The translations under genes and the position numbers were made by a program. Shown here piece after piece: positions 34,379 to 41,995 of a stretch of 64,000 nucleotides of DNA. The stretch comes from Chloroflexota bacterium (GTDB lineage: Bacteria > Chloroflexota > Anaerolineae > Promineifilales > Promineifilaceae): NCBI GenBank assembly GCA_017993775.1, contig JAGOMA010000008.1, positions 118,821 to 182,820 of the forward strand, written 5' to 3'. Position 1 is the stretch's first letter. Every line of letters begins with the position of its first letter. The notes beneath the pieces are model-generated. The model was not told the origin of the DNA, did no database searches, and was given only the letters and a program-made list of their open reading frames with translations.

Positions 34379-35139
34379 TGTCCCCGTTATCCCTCACGTT
34401 ATTCCCCCTGTTTGTGGTTCTGCTCATCATCACCAGCCTGGGAGAGTTGGTGCTGTCATCTCTCTGGGCGCCATTTTATTACCGGCATGGCCTTCCCTTG
34501 CTGCGCCGCACCTACGCCTTGCCCGCCAACCCAGATATCGCCGCGAAAATTCCGCGCCTGGAGCAAAATTTGCGTGGTTCCTGGTGGCGTCCGCGCGTTG
34601 TGTTTCGCGCCCTCAGCTCCACAGAGCTTGCATTCCGCAATAATTTTGGCTCGCGTAACCCCATGCAAGGATTGGTGCGTCTGGAACCGGCGCACGGCCG
34701 TATGACCATTTCCGGTTATCTGTACAGTTCTTACCTGCTGATCTTCCCGCTTTTGTTCGCCTTTGTGCTTGGCATTGGGGGCCTACCGGTTCTGTTTTTT
34801 GTTTTCATGCTGGGCATTCTTCTCTTTTCCGTCCTTTACCAACGCCGCCAATACGAACAAATCGCTCGTACCATTGCGGCGACGCTGGAGACAAACGCGG
34901 ACAAAGAGAGCTGGGCAAAAAAGGAAACGGCCGTTCCCTCCGTCCCCCCACCGGTCAAACCCACCGCCTACCCATCTTTTGAACCGCCCAAATGGTCGCC
35001 GCCCGACACCGATCCTTTCGGATCGCCAACCGCCGCTCCCACCAGCGGCCTATCCAAAATCGAAATCGTGCTGATCGTTGTGTCGCTTGTCCTGTTGGCG
35101 GCGGTGGCGTGGTTCGTGTTGTCATTCCTGACGACCTGA
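34378..35139 (+). CDS. Hypothetical membrane protein, four predicted helices
   Basis: 253 residues, family not recognised. An N-terminal helix (about 7-26) and a central helical pair (about 118-158) lie around a basic soluble stretch with SSTELAFRNNFGSRN. A Pro-rich segment (190-225) leads to a C-terminal helix (IEIVLIVVSLVLLAAVAWFVL). It is coupled to the Dabb gene by a 1-bp overlap. It is convergent with the gene at 35145, 5 bp apart. Confidence 0.65.
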   Translation: MSPLSLTLFPLFVVLLIITSLGELVLSSLWAPFYYRHGLPLLRRTYALPANPDIAAKIPRLEQNLRGSWWRPRVVFRALSSTELAFRNNFGSRNPMQGLVRLEPAHGRMTISGYLYSSYLLIFPLLFAFVLGIGGLPVLFFVFMLGILLFSVLYQRRQYEQIARTIAATLETNADKESWAKKETAVPSVPPPVKPTAYPSFEPPKWSPPDTDPFGSPTAAPTSGLSKIEIVLIVVSLVLLAAVAWFVLSFLTT

Positions 35140-35144
35140 ATCCG

Positions 35145-35747
35145 TCATTCGGCCAGCACTTTTTCGGCAACCTGCGCCAACACTGCGTAGGGCTGTGCCC
35201 CACTGACCAGATATTTGTTGTTGTAAACCAGGGCCGGCACGCCGCCCAGACCATAGGCCCGCGCCTGGTCCACGTCCGCCAGCATCGCCGCCAAAAAACC
35301 GGCGTCGGCCAGCGCCGCCACAAAGGTCGCGCGGTCTAAACCCACCCCGGCGGCCAGGTCCGCCAGCACATCCGGGCGGCCAATGTCCTGAGCTTCCTGC
35401 CAATATGCGCGGAAAACGGCCGTGTGATACGCCTCCCCCACCCCCTGCGCCTCAGCATATTTCGCGCCAATCAGAGCCGGGCGGCTGTCGATGCCAAACG
35501 GACCGACGTTTAGTTCCAGATCATATTGCTCGCGGGCCATCGCCACGAGCCGGGGACGCGCCGCCTCAATGCGGGCGCTGTATTCCGGCGATATCGGTGG
35601 CGAACCGGGCGGCCGCAGTTCAAACGAGCGCCATTGCACGGTTACGCCATGTGATTGTTTGAGCTTCTCCAAACTGGAGGAGACCAGAAAGCAATATGGT
35701 CAGACAAAATCGGACCAGACATCCAGATAGACTTGTGGCGTTGTCAT
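35145..35747 (-). CDS. DsbA/FrnE-family oxidoreductase, predicted selenoprotein
   Basis: Read from ATG 35747, the frame is continuous to the stop at 35145 except for one TGA at 35700-35702 (codon 16). The N-terminus MTTPQVYLDVWSDFV is the typical first strand of FrnE/DsbA thioredoxin-fold proteins and is followed by TGA-P-Y-C, so the TGA stands where the first Cys of the C-P-Y-C active site belongs. Downstream the family continues intact: FELRPPGSPP, the helical insert, and the cis-Pro loop GVPALVYNNKYLVSG. A TTG at 35672 would drop the active site, so it is a poor start. UGA read as selenocysteine (U-x-x-C) is the best explanation; a nonsense mutation or sequencing error is the alternative. 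Total 200 residues. Confidence 0.7.
35660..35699 (-). promoter_or_regulatory. Candidate bacterial SECIS hairpin
   Basis: On the minus strand the sequence after the UGA forms CUCC-AGUUU-GGAG: four pairs close a pentaloop whose second base is G. The loop starts 24 nt after the UGA. This distance, and a G in the first two loop bases, agree with published bacterial SECIS rules. The continuous stem is short, with an imperfect lower extension. Support is moderate until folded and aligned. Confidence 0.4.
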
Positions 35748-35796
35748 GGTAAGTTCCTTGTTTGTTGGGGATTATTCTTTCTCAGGGCCGCCGGCT

Positions 35797-36237
35797 CTAT
35801 TCTGCGTCTGGCGGCGCCAACTGCTTGCGATAATAAAGCCGTTTAAATCGGCCGCCATAACCATCCAGCACCCCCCAGCACTGGTAGCCATGTTTTTCAT
35901 AAAATCCGGGCGCCTGAAACTCGAAGGTATCCAAATGCGCCTGATGGCAACCGCGAGCGATGGCTTCTTGTTCGGCCATTTGGAGCAGCTGCGTGCCATA
36001 CCCCTGCCCGCGTAAATCCTCATGCAGCCAAAAAATGTCCACAGCCAGATAATCCCAATACGTGTAACCCAGCAGCCCACCAACAATGCGCTCGGCGGCG
36101 TCGCGGATGAACAGGTTGAGCGGACGGCCGTCGGCGTAGCCAAAATGGGCCGTGTTGTAAGCCCGCAGCCCGGCATGGATAACCTCTTTGTCCTGCGCGT
36201 CAGCGCCCTCATTGGGTTCTATGCGGTAACTTGTCAT
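35797..36237 (-). CDS. GNAT-family N-acetyltransferase
   Basis: 146 residues. The GNAT core has VGGLLGYTYWDYLAVDIFWL and the acetyl-CoA pyrophosphate-binding loop LRGQGYGTQLLQMAE (about 73-87). The C-terminal part FQAPGFYEKHGYQCWG is the typical Tyr-containing end. It acetylates an amine on an unknown small molecule or protein. It lies 49 bp upstream of the predicted selenoprotein on the same strand and may share its transcript. Confidence 0.85.
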   Translation of the reverse strand: MTSYRIEPNEGADAQDKEVIHAGLRAYNTAHFGYADGRPLNLFIRDAAERIVGGLLGYTYWDYLAVDIFWLHEDLRGQGYGTQLLQMAEQEAIARGCHQAHLDTFEFQAPGFYEKHGYQCWGVLDGYGGRFKRLYYRKQLAPPDAE

Positions 36238-36271
36238 CTTACACCTTGTGGAAATAGCAGCGATTGAACAC

Positions 36272-37417
36272 TCAGGCGCTGTGCTCCATAAAAATATTCA
36301 GCTCGGCGTCGGTCAGCGGTTCGGTGGATTCGGAGGCATAATAGCCGGTTTCCCACAAATTCGCGGCCACGCCATACTCCTGCTGAATGATTTCCTCAGC
36401 GCCATTTTTGAAGAGGTAAGCCGCCCAGGCGCTGTCCCGCCCTGGCGGGCAGGTAACAACCAGATGAACCAGTTCGGGCTGCACGGCCGTATGCCGCAGC
36501 CGGCAGCCATTCACCGTCGCCAAACGTTCCAAAGCGCGGCGCAGCGGGATGTGCAAGGCCGGCGGCAAGCTCACCAACGGCCGCCACACAATTGCATAGG
36601 ACATCTGCCCGCCCTCCTGCTCCGCTTCCACTGTTTCCACCACAGGCACAAACGGCGCAATGCCCCGCAGCGCATCTAACAAATAGATGGAAAGCTGGTC
36701 CGCCTGACGGCGCAATTGCGCCAGAGGCATTTCCGGCGCGGCCACCAGGGTCAACAAATACCCTTTTTCGATGCAAACCGTATACAAAAGCCATTCGCCA
36801 GCGCGCGGCGGCAGCTGCAAAAACTGCACGCGCGTCTTGAATTGGTCCTTTAACCATTCCTGCCCGGTGTGCAAGGCCACATTGGCGACTTCTGTGTCTT
36901 TGAGATTGCCCCAGTGGGCCAATACCTGCGTGGCATCGGCAAAAATCACCGTTTGCAACAATTGTCCAAGTTGAATCTGTTGTAAGGCGGCGATCAACAC
37001 GGCCGTATCCGGGCCATACTCTACCCGCGCCAACGGCTTTTCCTCGCCAGGGCTAAGAAACGGCTGGTCGCTCGCCTGGTCCAACACCGCCGGTAAATCA
37101 ACATCCACCAACGATTTGATCAGCACCGCCTGTACCAGCCCGGAATAAAAATCCGGCACCACATAATCCGGCGTTGGCGTCATCAGAATCAGGCGCAGAT
37201 TGGGTTGAACCGCGCGCAGAGAACGTACGCTCTGGTCATCGGGGGAGACGGGAAGGAAGGCCAGGTCTTGCGACCGCTGCACCAGGTGCAGCGCCGCCTC
37301 GCGTATGCTCGGCAGCAGGCTGACGCGCACCGGCCCCAGCGCCTTAAGCGCTTTAGCCAGACGCAAGGCAAACGCCTTATCCGCATCCACAATGAGAATG
37401 TTTTGTTGCTGAGTCAC
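36272..37417 (-). CDS. Receiver-like protein fused to an inactive IS200-type transposase domain
   Basis: 381 residues. Residues 6-105 resemble a receiver domain (NILIVDADKAFALRLAKALK, acidic D11/D13, Lys101), but Pro56 replaces the phospho-acceptor Asp. The middle (about 130-250) is alpha/beta and may be Roadblock-like. Residues 273-380 line up with the Y1 transposase TnpA: YAIVWRP like YHIVWCP, ELVHLVV like DHIHILA, LWETGYY like LWTNSCF. The first His of HUH is Leu316 and the catalytic Tyr is Phe376, so it should not cut DNA. A domesticated single-strand-DNA-binding regulator is the leading idea. Confidence 0.6.
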   Translation of the reverse strand: MTQQQNILIVDADKAFALRLAKALKALGPVRVSLLPSIREAALHLVQRSQDLAFLPVSPDDQSVRSLRAVQPNLRLILMTPTPDYVVPDFYSGLVQAVLIKSLVDVDLPAVLDQASDQPFLSPGEEKPLARVEYGPDTAVLIAALQQIQLGQLLQTVIFADATQVLAHWGNLKDTEVANVALHTGQEWLKDQFKTRVQFLQLPPRAGEWLLYTVCIEKGYLLTLVAAPEMPLAQLRRQADQLSIYLLDALRGIAPFVPVVETVEAEQEGGQMSYAIVWRPLVSLPPALHIPLRRALERLATVNGCRLRHTAVQPELVHLVVTCPPGRDSAWAAYLFKNGAEEIIQQEYGVAANLWETGYYASESTEPLTDAELNIFMEHSA

Positions 37418-37426
37418 AAAGCGATT

Positions 37427-39895
37427 CTACCCACCTTGACGACGGCGTGCCAACAGAACAACCAGCAATACGGCCGTTGCCACCCCGCCCACGCCTGCGA
37501 CCCAGGTCCAACTCATTTCCTTTGCTGCGGCCGGGGCGGCGGCCGGGGGCAAAAGGGTCGCCGTGGGCACGGCCGTTGCCTCGGCCATCACCCCCGGCAG
37601 CCCAAAAATCGCCAGCGGTAAATCATGATCGGTTGATTTGTACGGCAGCCCCGCCACACTCACATCACGGCTCAGGCTGTCCGGGTAATCGGCGTTGACG
37701 TGCTGGATGGTCACGGCGGCCAGGCCATCCGCCAGAGCCGGGGAAACAAGCAGGTTGTCGATCAACTGCGCCGCCCCGCCGTACACATAGCTGTATCGCT
37801 CCGCCAGGGACACCTGGGCTAACACGCTGGCGAGACGGCCGTTTTCCGTCAGCGCCAGCAGCGTCGGCGACAGTTCATAATCGTTGAAATCGCCCATCAC
37901 CACCAGCCGCGCCTCCGGGTCGGCGGCCAACTGCGCGGCCACCAGGGCGTTGATGTGCGCCGCCTGCGCCAGCCTTTGTGGTTCCGTTTCCGCCTCGCCG
38001 CCCAATTTAGATTTAAAATGATTGACATAGATCGTCACCGGCTGGCCGTCGATGGTCAGATCAACTTGCAGCGGAGCGCGGGAAAAAAGGGGAAACTGAC
38101 CGGCGGGGCAGACGGCCGTCTCATCCACAATGCCCAAATCCATGCCCGTGCAGGTCTGGCGCAGGTTGGCGGATTGTACTTGCACGCGGTTTGGATCGCT
38201 CAACAGCGCCACGTCGATGCCGCGCGCGTCGGCGCTTTCCAGGTGGGTTACGTCATAGACAAAGCCACAAGCAACGGCCGTTTCCTCGGCTAACCCCACC
38301 AACAGACTCGCCTTCTCCACCTCCTGAATGCCCACCAGCGTGGGACAGCCCAGCGTCTGGCCAATCGCCGCCGCCAGCTTCATCTGCTTCAGGCCGATGT
38401 CGGTCAGGTCAGGTTTGGGTTCGGCATCGTCGCCAGTATCGTCGACAGCGTCGAAATGGTTTTCCAGGTTGATGGTGCTGACGCTAAACTGGCCAGGACC
38501 CGCACGCAGCGGGTCGGGAATGGGTGGAAAAGGCACGGCCGTTACTTGCAAATCGGCCGTCTGTTGGTGAACGAGTTTGAACTGGTCAAAATGGTAAATC
38601 AACGGGCCAGCCAGGCCAGCCACCACATCGCCGGTCTTCACGTTGGGGAAATCGCCGCAGGCCACATCGCTAACGTGCAAAATGGGGATGATGCGCCCGA
38701 TGGGGTCGGCGGCGCTCTGGCGCAAAAACCGAACGGCCGTCTCCGGGCGGGCGACGGCAAAGCCGCAGCCGCTAAACGTCGGGCCGACCACCTGGGCCGC
38801 GCCGTCTACCATCACCCGCATCGCTTCCAGCGGCTCGAAATAGGCGGCCAACGCCGCGTTATCGGCCGGCGGAGCAAGGAGGATGGGCGCAGGCAGCGGC
38901 TGATCGCTCGCCTCCACGACAATTTCCAGGGCGTCGGCGTCTAGCTCGGTCAGGCCGAAAAACTCGGTGACCAGCCCTGACACCCGGACCTGATCGCCAA
39001 TGTGGGCTGACGGCCGTTTGCGCCCCAAAAACAACGCCACCCCATCGGAAGTCGCCGGATCGCCATCTTCCGCGCCGGGCGCGTCTTGCACAAACAGCGT
39101 GTAATAGGTGGTTCCCCGCGTATTGCGATCTTCATACACCCCCGTCACCACGCCGCGAAAGGCGACCATCTGATTGACATAGGGCGAAAACTCGCCGCTG
39201 CCCTGGATGGTTCCAATTGGCGGCAAATTTTCCGCAGCGGCCAGATCAACCGGCGGCAAACAGTCGCCCTCGAAGGTGAGTTGGCCGGGCGTGGGTTGTT
39301 CGCGGGGCAGCCAGTCGCCGGCGGAGTTGGTGTCGCAGGTGGCCGGCACGCGCTCGATGCTCTGCCCGCTGAGTACGCCGTTGATCGCCGGGCGGAAGAA
39401 GGTGAGGGCGTCGCCGTAATTCAGGCTGTCGCGCACGGCCGTTTTCTCCACCAGCAGCACTTCATCGCCATCATTCGCCAGGGCCAGGTCGCCGGACGCC
39501 CACACCAGGAAAGGGCGCATGTCGGCCACGCTGGCATCGGAATCGCGGATTTCATAGTCGGGGTTAAAACCAAACCGGGCGCGGAAGGCCACGGCCGTTT
39601 GGGCCACAATCACCACCTGTCCCGGCTCAATAAGCGCGCCTTCGGGGAAACGTTTCATGCCTTCGCGCCCGCCAATCAACTCCTCATCGCCGATTTTGTA
39701 ATCGGACAGGTCGATAACGGCCGTGCCCACGTTGGCAATCTCGATCCATTCCTCGTCGCCATCGCTGCCGGGTGTGTTGTAATACACTTCAGTAATCAAA
39801 ACGCCGGGCGGCCCGGCGATGGGCTGAGCAGAAACAGGCAGAACAAGCAGCCACCCGAAAATCAACCCCCAAAAGACAAACCGGAACATGTTCAT
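37427..39895 (-). CDS. Secreted/anchored lamin-tail and endonuclease-phosphatase (EEP) protein
   Basis: 822 residues from ATG 39895, preceded by GGAGG. Signal peptide, then a lamin-tail-like domain (GVLITEVYYNTPGSDGDEEW, about 30-150), an OB-like segment (about 230-330), and an exonuclease-endonuclease-phosphatase domain from about 470. Catalytic text includes STINLENHFD, VGIQEVEKAS, NHFKSKL, VVMGDFNDYE and STDHDLPLAI. The C-terminus has an Ala/Pro linker and a membrane helix ending RRRQGG. It resembles the ExeM/NucH family of extracellular nucleases and should degrade DNA outside the cell. Confidence 0.85.
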   Translation of the reverse strand: MNMFRFVFWGLIFGWLLVLPVSAQPIAGPPGVLITEVYYNTPGSDGDEEWIEIANVGTAVIDLSDYKIGDEELIGGREGMKRFPEGALIEPGQVVIVAQTAVAFRARFGFNPDYEIRDSDASVADMRPFLVWASGDLALANDGDEVLLVEKTAVRDSLNYGDALTFFRPAINGVLSGQSIERVPATCDTNSAGDWLPREQPTPGQLTFEGDCLPPVDLAAAENLPPIGTIQGSGEFSPYVNQMVAFRGVVTGVYEDRNTRGTTYYTLFVQDAPGAEDGDPATSDGVALFLGRKRPSAHIGDQVRVSGLVTEFFGLTELDADALEIVVEASDQPLPAPILLAPPADNAALAAYFEPLEAMRVMVDGAAQVVGPTFSGCGFAVARPETAVRFLRQSAADPIGRIIPILHVSDVACGDFPNVKTGDVVAGLAGPLIYHFDQFKLVHQQTADLQVTAVPFPPIPDPLRAGPGQFSVSTINLENHFDAVDDTGDDAEPKPDLTDIGLKQMKLAAAIGQTLGCPTLVGIQEVEKASLLVGLAEETAVACGFVYDVTHLESADARGIDVALLSDPNRVQVQSANLRQTCTGMDLGIVDETAVCPAGQFPLFSRAPLQVDLTIDGQPVTIYVNHFKSKLGGEAETEPQRLAQAAHINALVAAQLAADPEARLVVMGDFNDYELSPTLLALTENGRLASVLAQVSLAERYSYVYGGAAQLIDNLLVSPALADGLAAVTIQHVNADYPDSLSRDVSVAGLPYKSTDHDLPLAIFGLPGVMAEATAVPTATLLPPAAAPAAAKEMSWTWVAGVGGVATAVLLVVLLARRRQGG

Positions 39896-40059
39896 TGGCC
39901 CTCCGCTGAGCAGCAAGGTTCAGGTCTAAAAAACTGTTTGTGAGATTTACCCCAACCAACGGTACAATTGTGAATGAAGGTTAGCGAGTTTGCAAATGAT
40001 GCGTAACTGCCAAGACCCGATGCGCAGCACCTTCGGGTCGCTCAGTGGAGGTCAGCTTT

Positions 40060-40341
40060 ATGGAAGATAAACCGAAATTTTTACAATTTGGCAAATCCAC
40101 CGACCAGCCGATTGTGGCCGGCAAGCGCACGATCACGCCGGAAGCGTGGGTGTTGTCATTGAACACGCCGTTTGGCGGGTTTGTGTGGAATCGGCCGACG
40201 GCCGTTCTTCTGGAAACCGATGGCGTGACCGAGCGCGTGGAAATAATGGATGCCACCCGCCTCGCCCTGATGGCGATATGGGGATTGGGCGCTGTAATCG
40301 TGGCGCTGGGCTGGGCATACGGCCGTCGCGCCCACAAATAG
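40060..40341 (+). CDS. Small membrane protein upstream of GerW-like gene
   Basis: 93 residues from ATG 40060, with GGAGG eight bases upstream. A short polar N-terminus, a beta-rich middle (TITPEAWVLSLNTPFGGFVW) and one C-terminal membrane helix (LALMAIWGLGAVIVALGWAY) followed by RRAHK. I do not recognise the family. It is 10 bp ahead of the GerW-like gene, so the two are probably one operon. Confidence 0.65.
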   Translation: MEDKPKFLQFGKSTDQPIVAGKRTITPEAWVLSLNTPFGGFVWNRPTAVLLETDGVTERVEIMDATRLALMAIWGLGAVIVALGWAYGRRAHK

Positions 40342-40351
40342 GAGTAATAAC

Positions 40352-40780
40352 ATGAAACCAAATATGGACAGCTTTATCAAAGAATCCGTTCCCAACCAGA
40401 CCCAGGCCAACGAGCTGATGGGGCGCATGTTTACCGCCGCCCAACCGGGAAGCCTGTTTAGCCAGCCGGTTGTGCAAGGCGAATACGCCGTCGTGATGGC
40501 CTCTGAAATGATCGGCGGTTTGGGTTACGGCTTTGGCGGCGGCGGCGGAACCGGCGCGCAAGCCGAGGATGGCTCGGCCGAGAGCGGGTTTGGCGGCGGC
40601 GGTGGCGGCGGCGGCAGCATGATGGCCCGGCCGGTGGCCGCCATTTCCATCGGCCCAGACGGCGTACGCGTGGAGCCGATTATGGACCCCACCAAGATCG
40701 CCATCGCCTTCTTCACCACGCTGGCGGCGATAGTCGTTTCCCTGCGCCGCATTTCCCGCCGCGTAGAAGAACTGAAATAA
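40352..40780 (+). CDS. GerW/YtfJ-like family protein
   Basis: 142 residues. Text MIGGLGYGFGGGGGTG, then a second Gly run, and PVAAISIGPDGVRVEPIMD match the GerW (YtfJ) family, in which Gly-rich loops precede a conserved P-x-A-x-x-V core. A C-terminal hydrophobic helix (IAIAFFTTLAAIVVSL) is followed by RRISRRVEELK, so it is likely membrane-bound. In Bacillus the family is linked to spore germination; here no sporulation genes are visible, so the role is open. Confidence 0.75.
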   Translation: MKPNMDSFIKESVPNQTQANELMGRMFTAAQPGSLFSQPVVQGEYAVVMASEMIGGLGYGFGGGGGTGAQAEDGSAESGFGGGGGGGGSMMARPVAAISIGPDGVRVEPIMDPTKIAIAFFTTLAAIVVSLRRISRRVEELK

Positions 40781-40790
40781 AACGAGGACG

Positions 40791-40841
40791 TGATGCGTGA
40801 CGCGTGATGGTTTTTGATCACGTATCACGTATCACGCATCA
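40791..40841. repeat. TGATGCGTGACGCGTGAT imperfect inverted repeat, family D
   Basis: TGATGCGTGACGCGTGAT at 40791-40808 faces ATCACGTATCACGTATCACG from 40817. It lies just after the GerW-like stop and before the next gene. Confidence 0.7.
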
Positions 40842-40881
40842 AAATATCGCCACAAAACTAAAACCCATTCAAAGAGGCAGC

Positions 40882-41793
40882 ATGATCGAGTTAGACGCCA
40901 TTCAACGCATTTTAATTGTCGGGGCCGGCACGATGGGGCAACAGATTGGCCTGCAATGCGCTCTGCACGGCTATCAGGTGGTCATTTATGACGTTCAGGC
41001 CGACATACTGCCGACGGCCGAACGGCGCCTAAGCGCAGCCCTGGCCGAAATAGTGGCCGCAGGCGGCTGCCCCACCGACCAGGTGGAGCCTATTCTGGCG
41101 CGCATAAGCTGGACGGCCGTTCCCGCCGAAGCCGCCCAAGAGATCGATTTACTCAGCGAATCCGTGCCCGAAGACCCGGCGCTGAAGGGCAAAGTACTGG
41201 CGCAATTCCATGCGCTTTGCCCGGCGCGCACCATCTTCACCACCAACAGCTCCACCCTGCTGCCCTCGATGTTTGCCGAAGCCACCGGACGGCCGTCTCA
41301 ATTTGCCGCCTTTCACTTTCACCTACCCGTCTGGCTGGCCAATGTGGTAGACATCATGCCGCATCCAAGGACGGATACGGCCGTTATCACTCTACTGGAA
41401 GGGTTCGCCCAGCGCATCGGGCAGATCCCCATCGTCTTGCAAAAAGAATCCTCAGGCTACGTGTTCAACGCCATGCTCAGCGCCCTGAACACCGCCGCTC
41501 TCACCCTGGCCGTCAAAGGCGTCGCCGCCCCAGAAGACATCGACCGCGCCTGGATGGGCGTCATGAAAACCCCCATCGGCCCCTTCGGCATCTCCGACAT
41601 GGTCGGCATAGACACTGTCTGGAAAATCACCGACTTCTGGGCCACAACCCTGGGCGACCGCGAATTACGCGCCAACGCCGACTTCCTTAAGCGCTATCTC
41701 GATGAGGGCAAACTGGGCCGTAAAAGCGGCGCAGGCTTCTACACCTACCCCCATCCCACCTTCACCCACCCCAACTTCCTCACCGGTAAGTAA
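40882..41793 (+). CDS. 3-hydroxyacyl-CoA dehydrogenase
   Basis: 303 residues from ATG 40882 with AGAGG five bases upstream. Rossmann NAD-binding motif ILIVGAGTMGQQIG (about 9-22). The 3-hydroxyacyl-CoA dehydrogenase signature follows, with TNSSTLLPS, FHFHLPVWLANVVDIMPHP (His-containing active site) and QKESSGYVFNAML. The C-terminal domain ends with DEGKLGRKSGAGFYTYP. It oxidises 3-hydroxyacyl-CoA (often 3-hydroxybutyryl-CoA) with NAD+ and is single-domain, without the hydratase part. No fused or adjacent crotonase. Confidence 0.9.
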   Translation: MIELDAIQRILIVGAGTMGQQIGLQCALHGYQVVIYDVQADILPTAERRLSAALAEIVAAGGCPTDQVEPILARISWTAVPAEAAQEIDLLSESVPEDPALKGKVLAQFHALCPARTIFTTNSSTLLPSMFAEATGRPSQFAAFHFHLPVWLANVVDIMPHPRTDTAVITLLEGFAQRIGQIPIVLQKESSGYVFNAMLSALNTAALTLAVKGVAAPEDIDRAWMGVMKTPIGPFGISDMVGIDTVWKITDFWATTLGDRELRANADFLKRYLDEGKLGRKSGAGFYTYPHPTFTHPNFLTGK

Positions 41794-41995
41794 AAAACGC
41801 GAATAACTGGCCGGAAACGGCCGTTTGTTTGCGCCGCCTGATTCAAAACTCTTACACATCTCTGATATAGGACTATCGCGTTATTTACGTGTGTCGGTAA
41901 AAATACCAATGGGCTATTGTTGCCTGCTTAGGACAAGCACATACTTAATCTTAAGCGCAATCCTGACATGCCTGATCGGCAAAGGACAGACGTAC

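Noticed and set aside
41825..41995. N-terminal extension of Lon
   Set aside because: No family match and poor start; ATG 41996 gives the normal Lon N-terminus and has a good ribosome-binding site.
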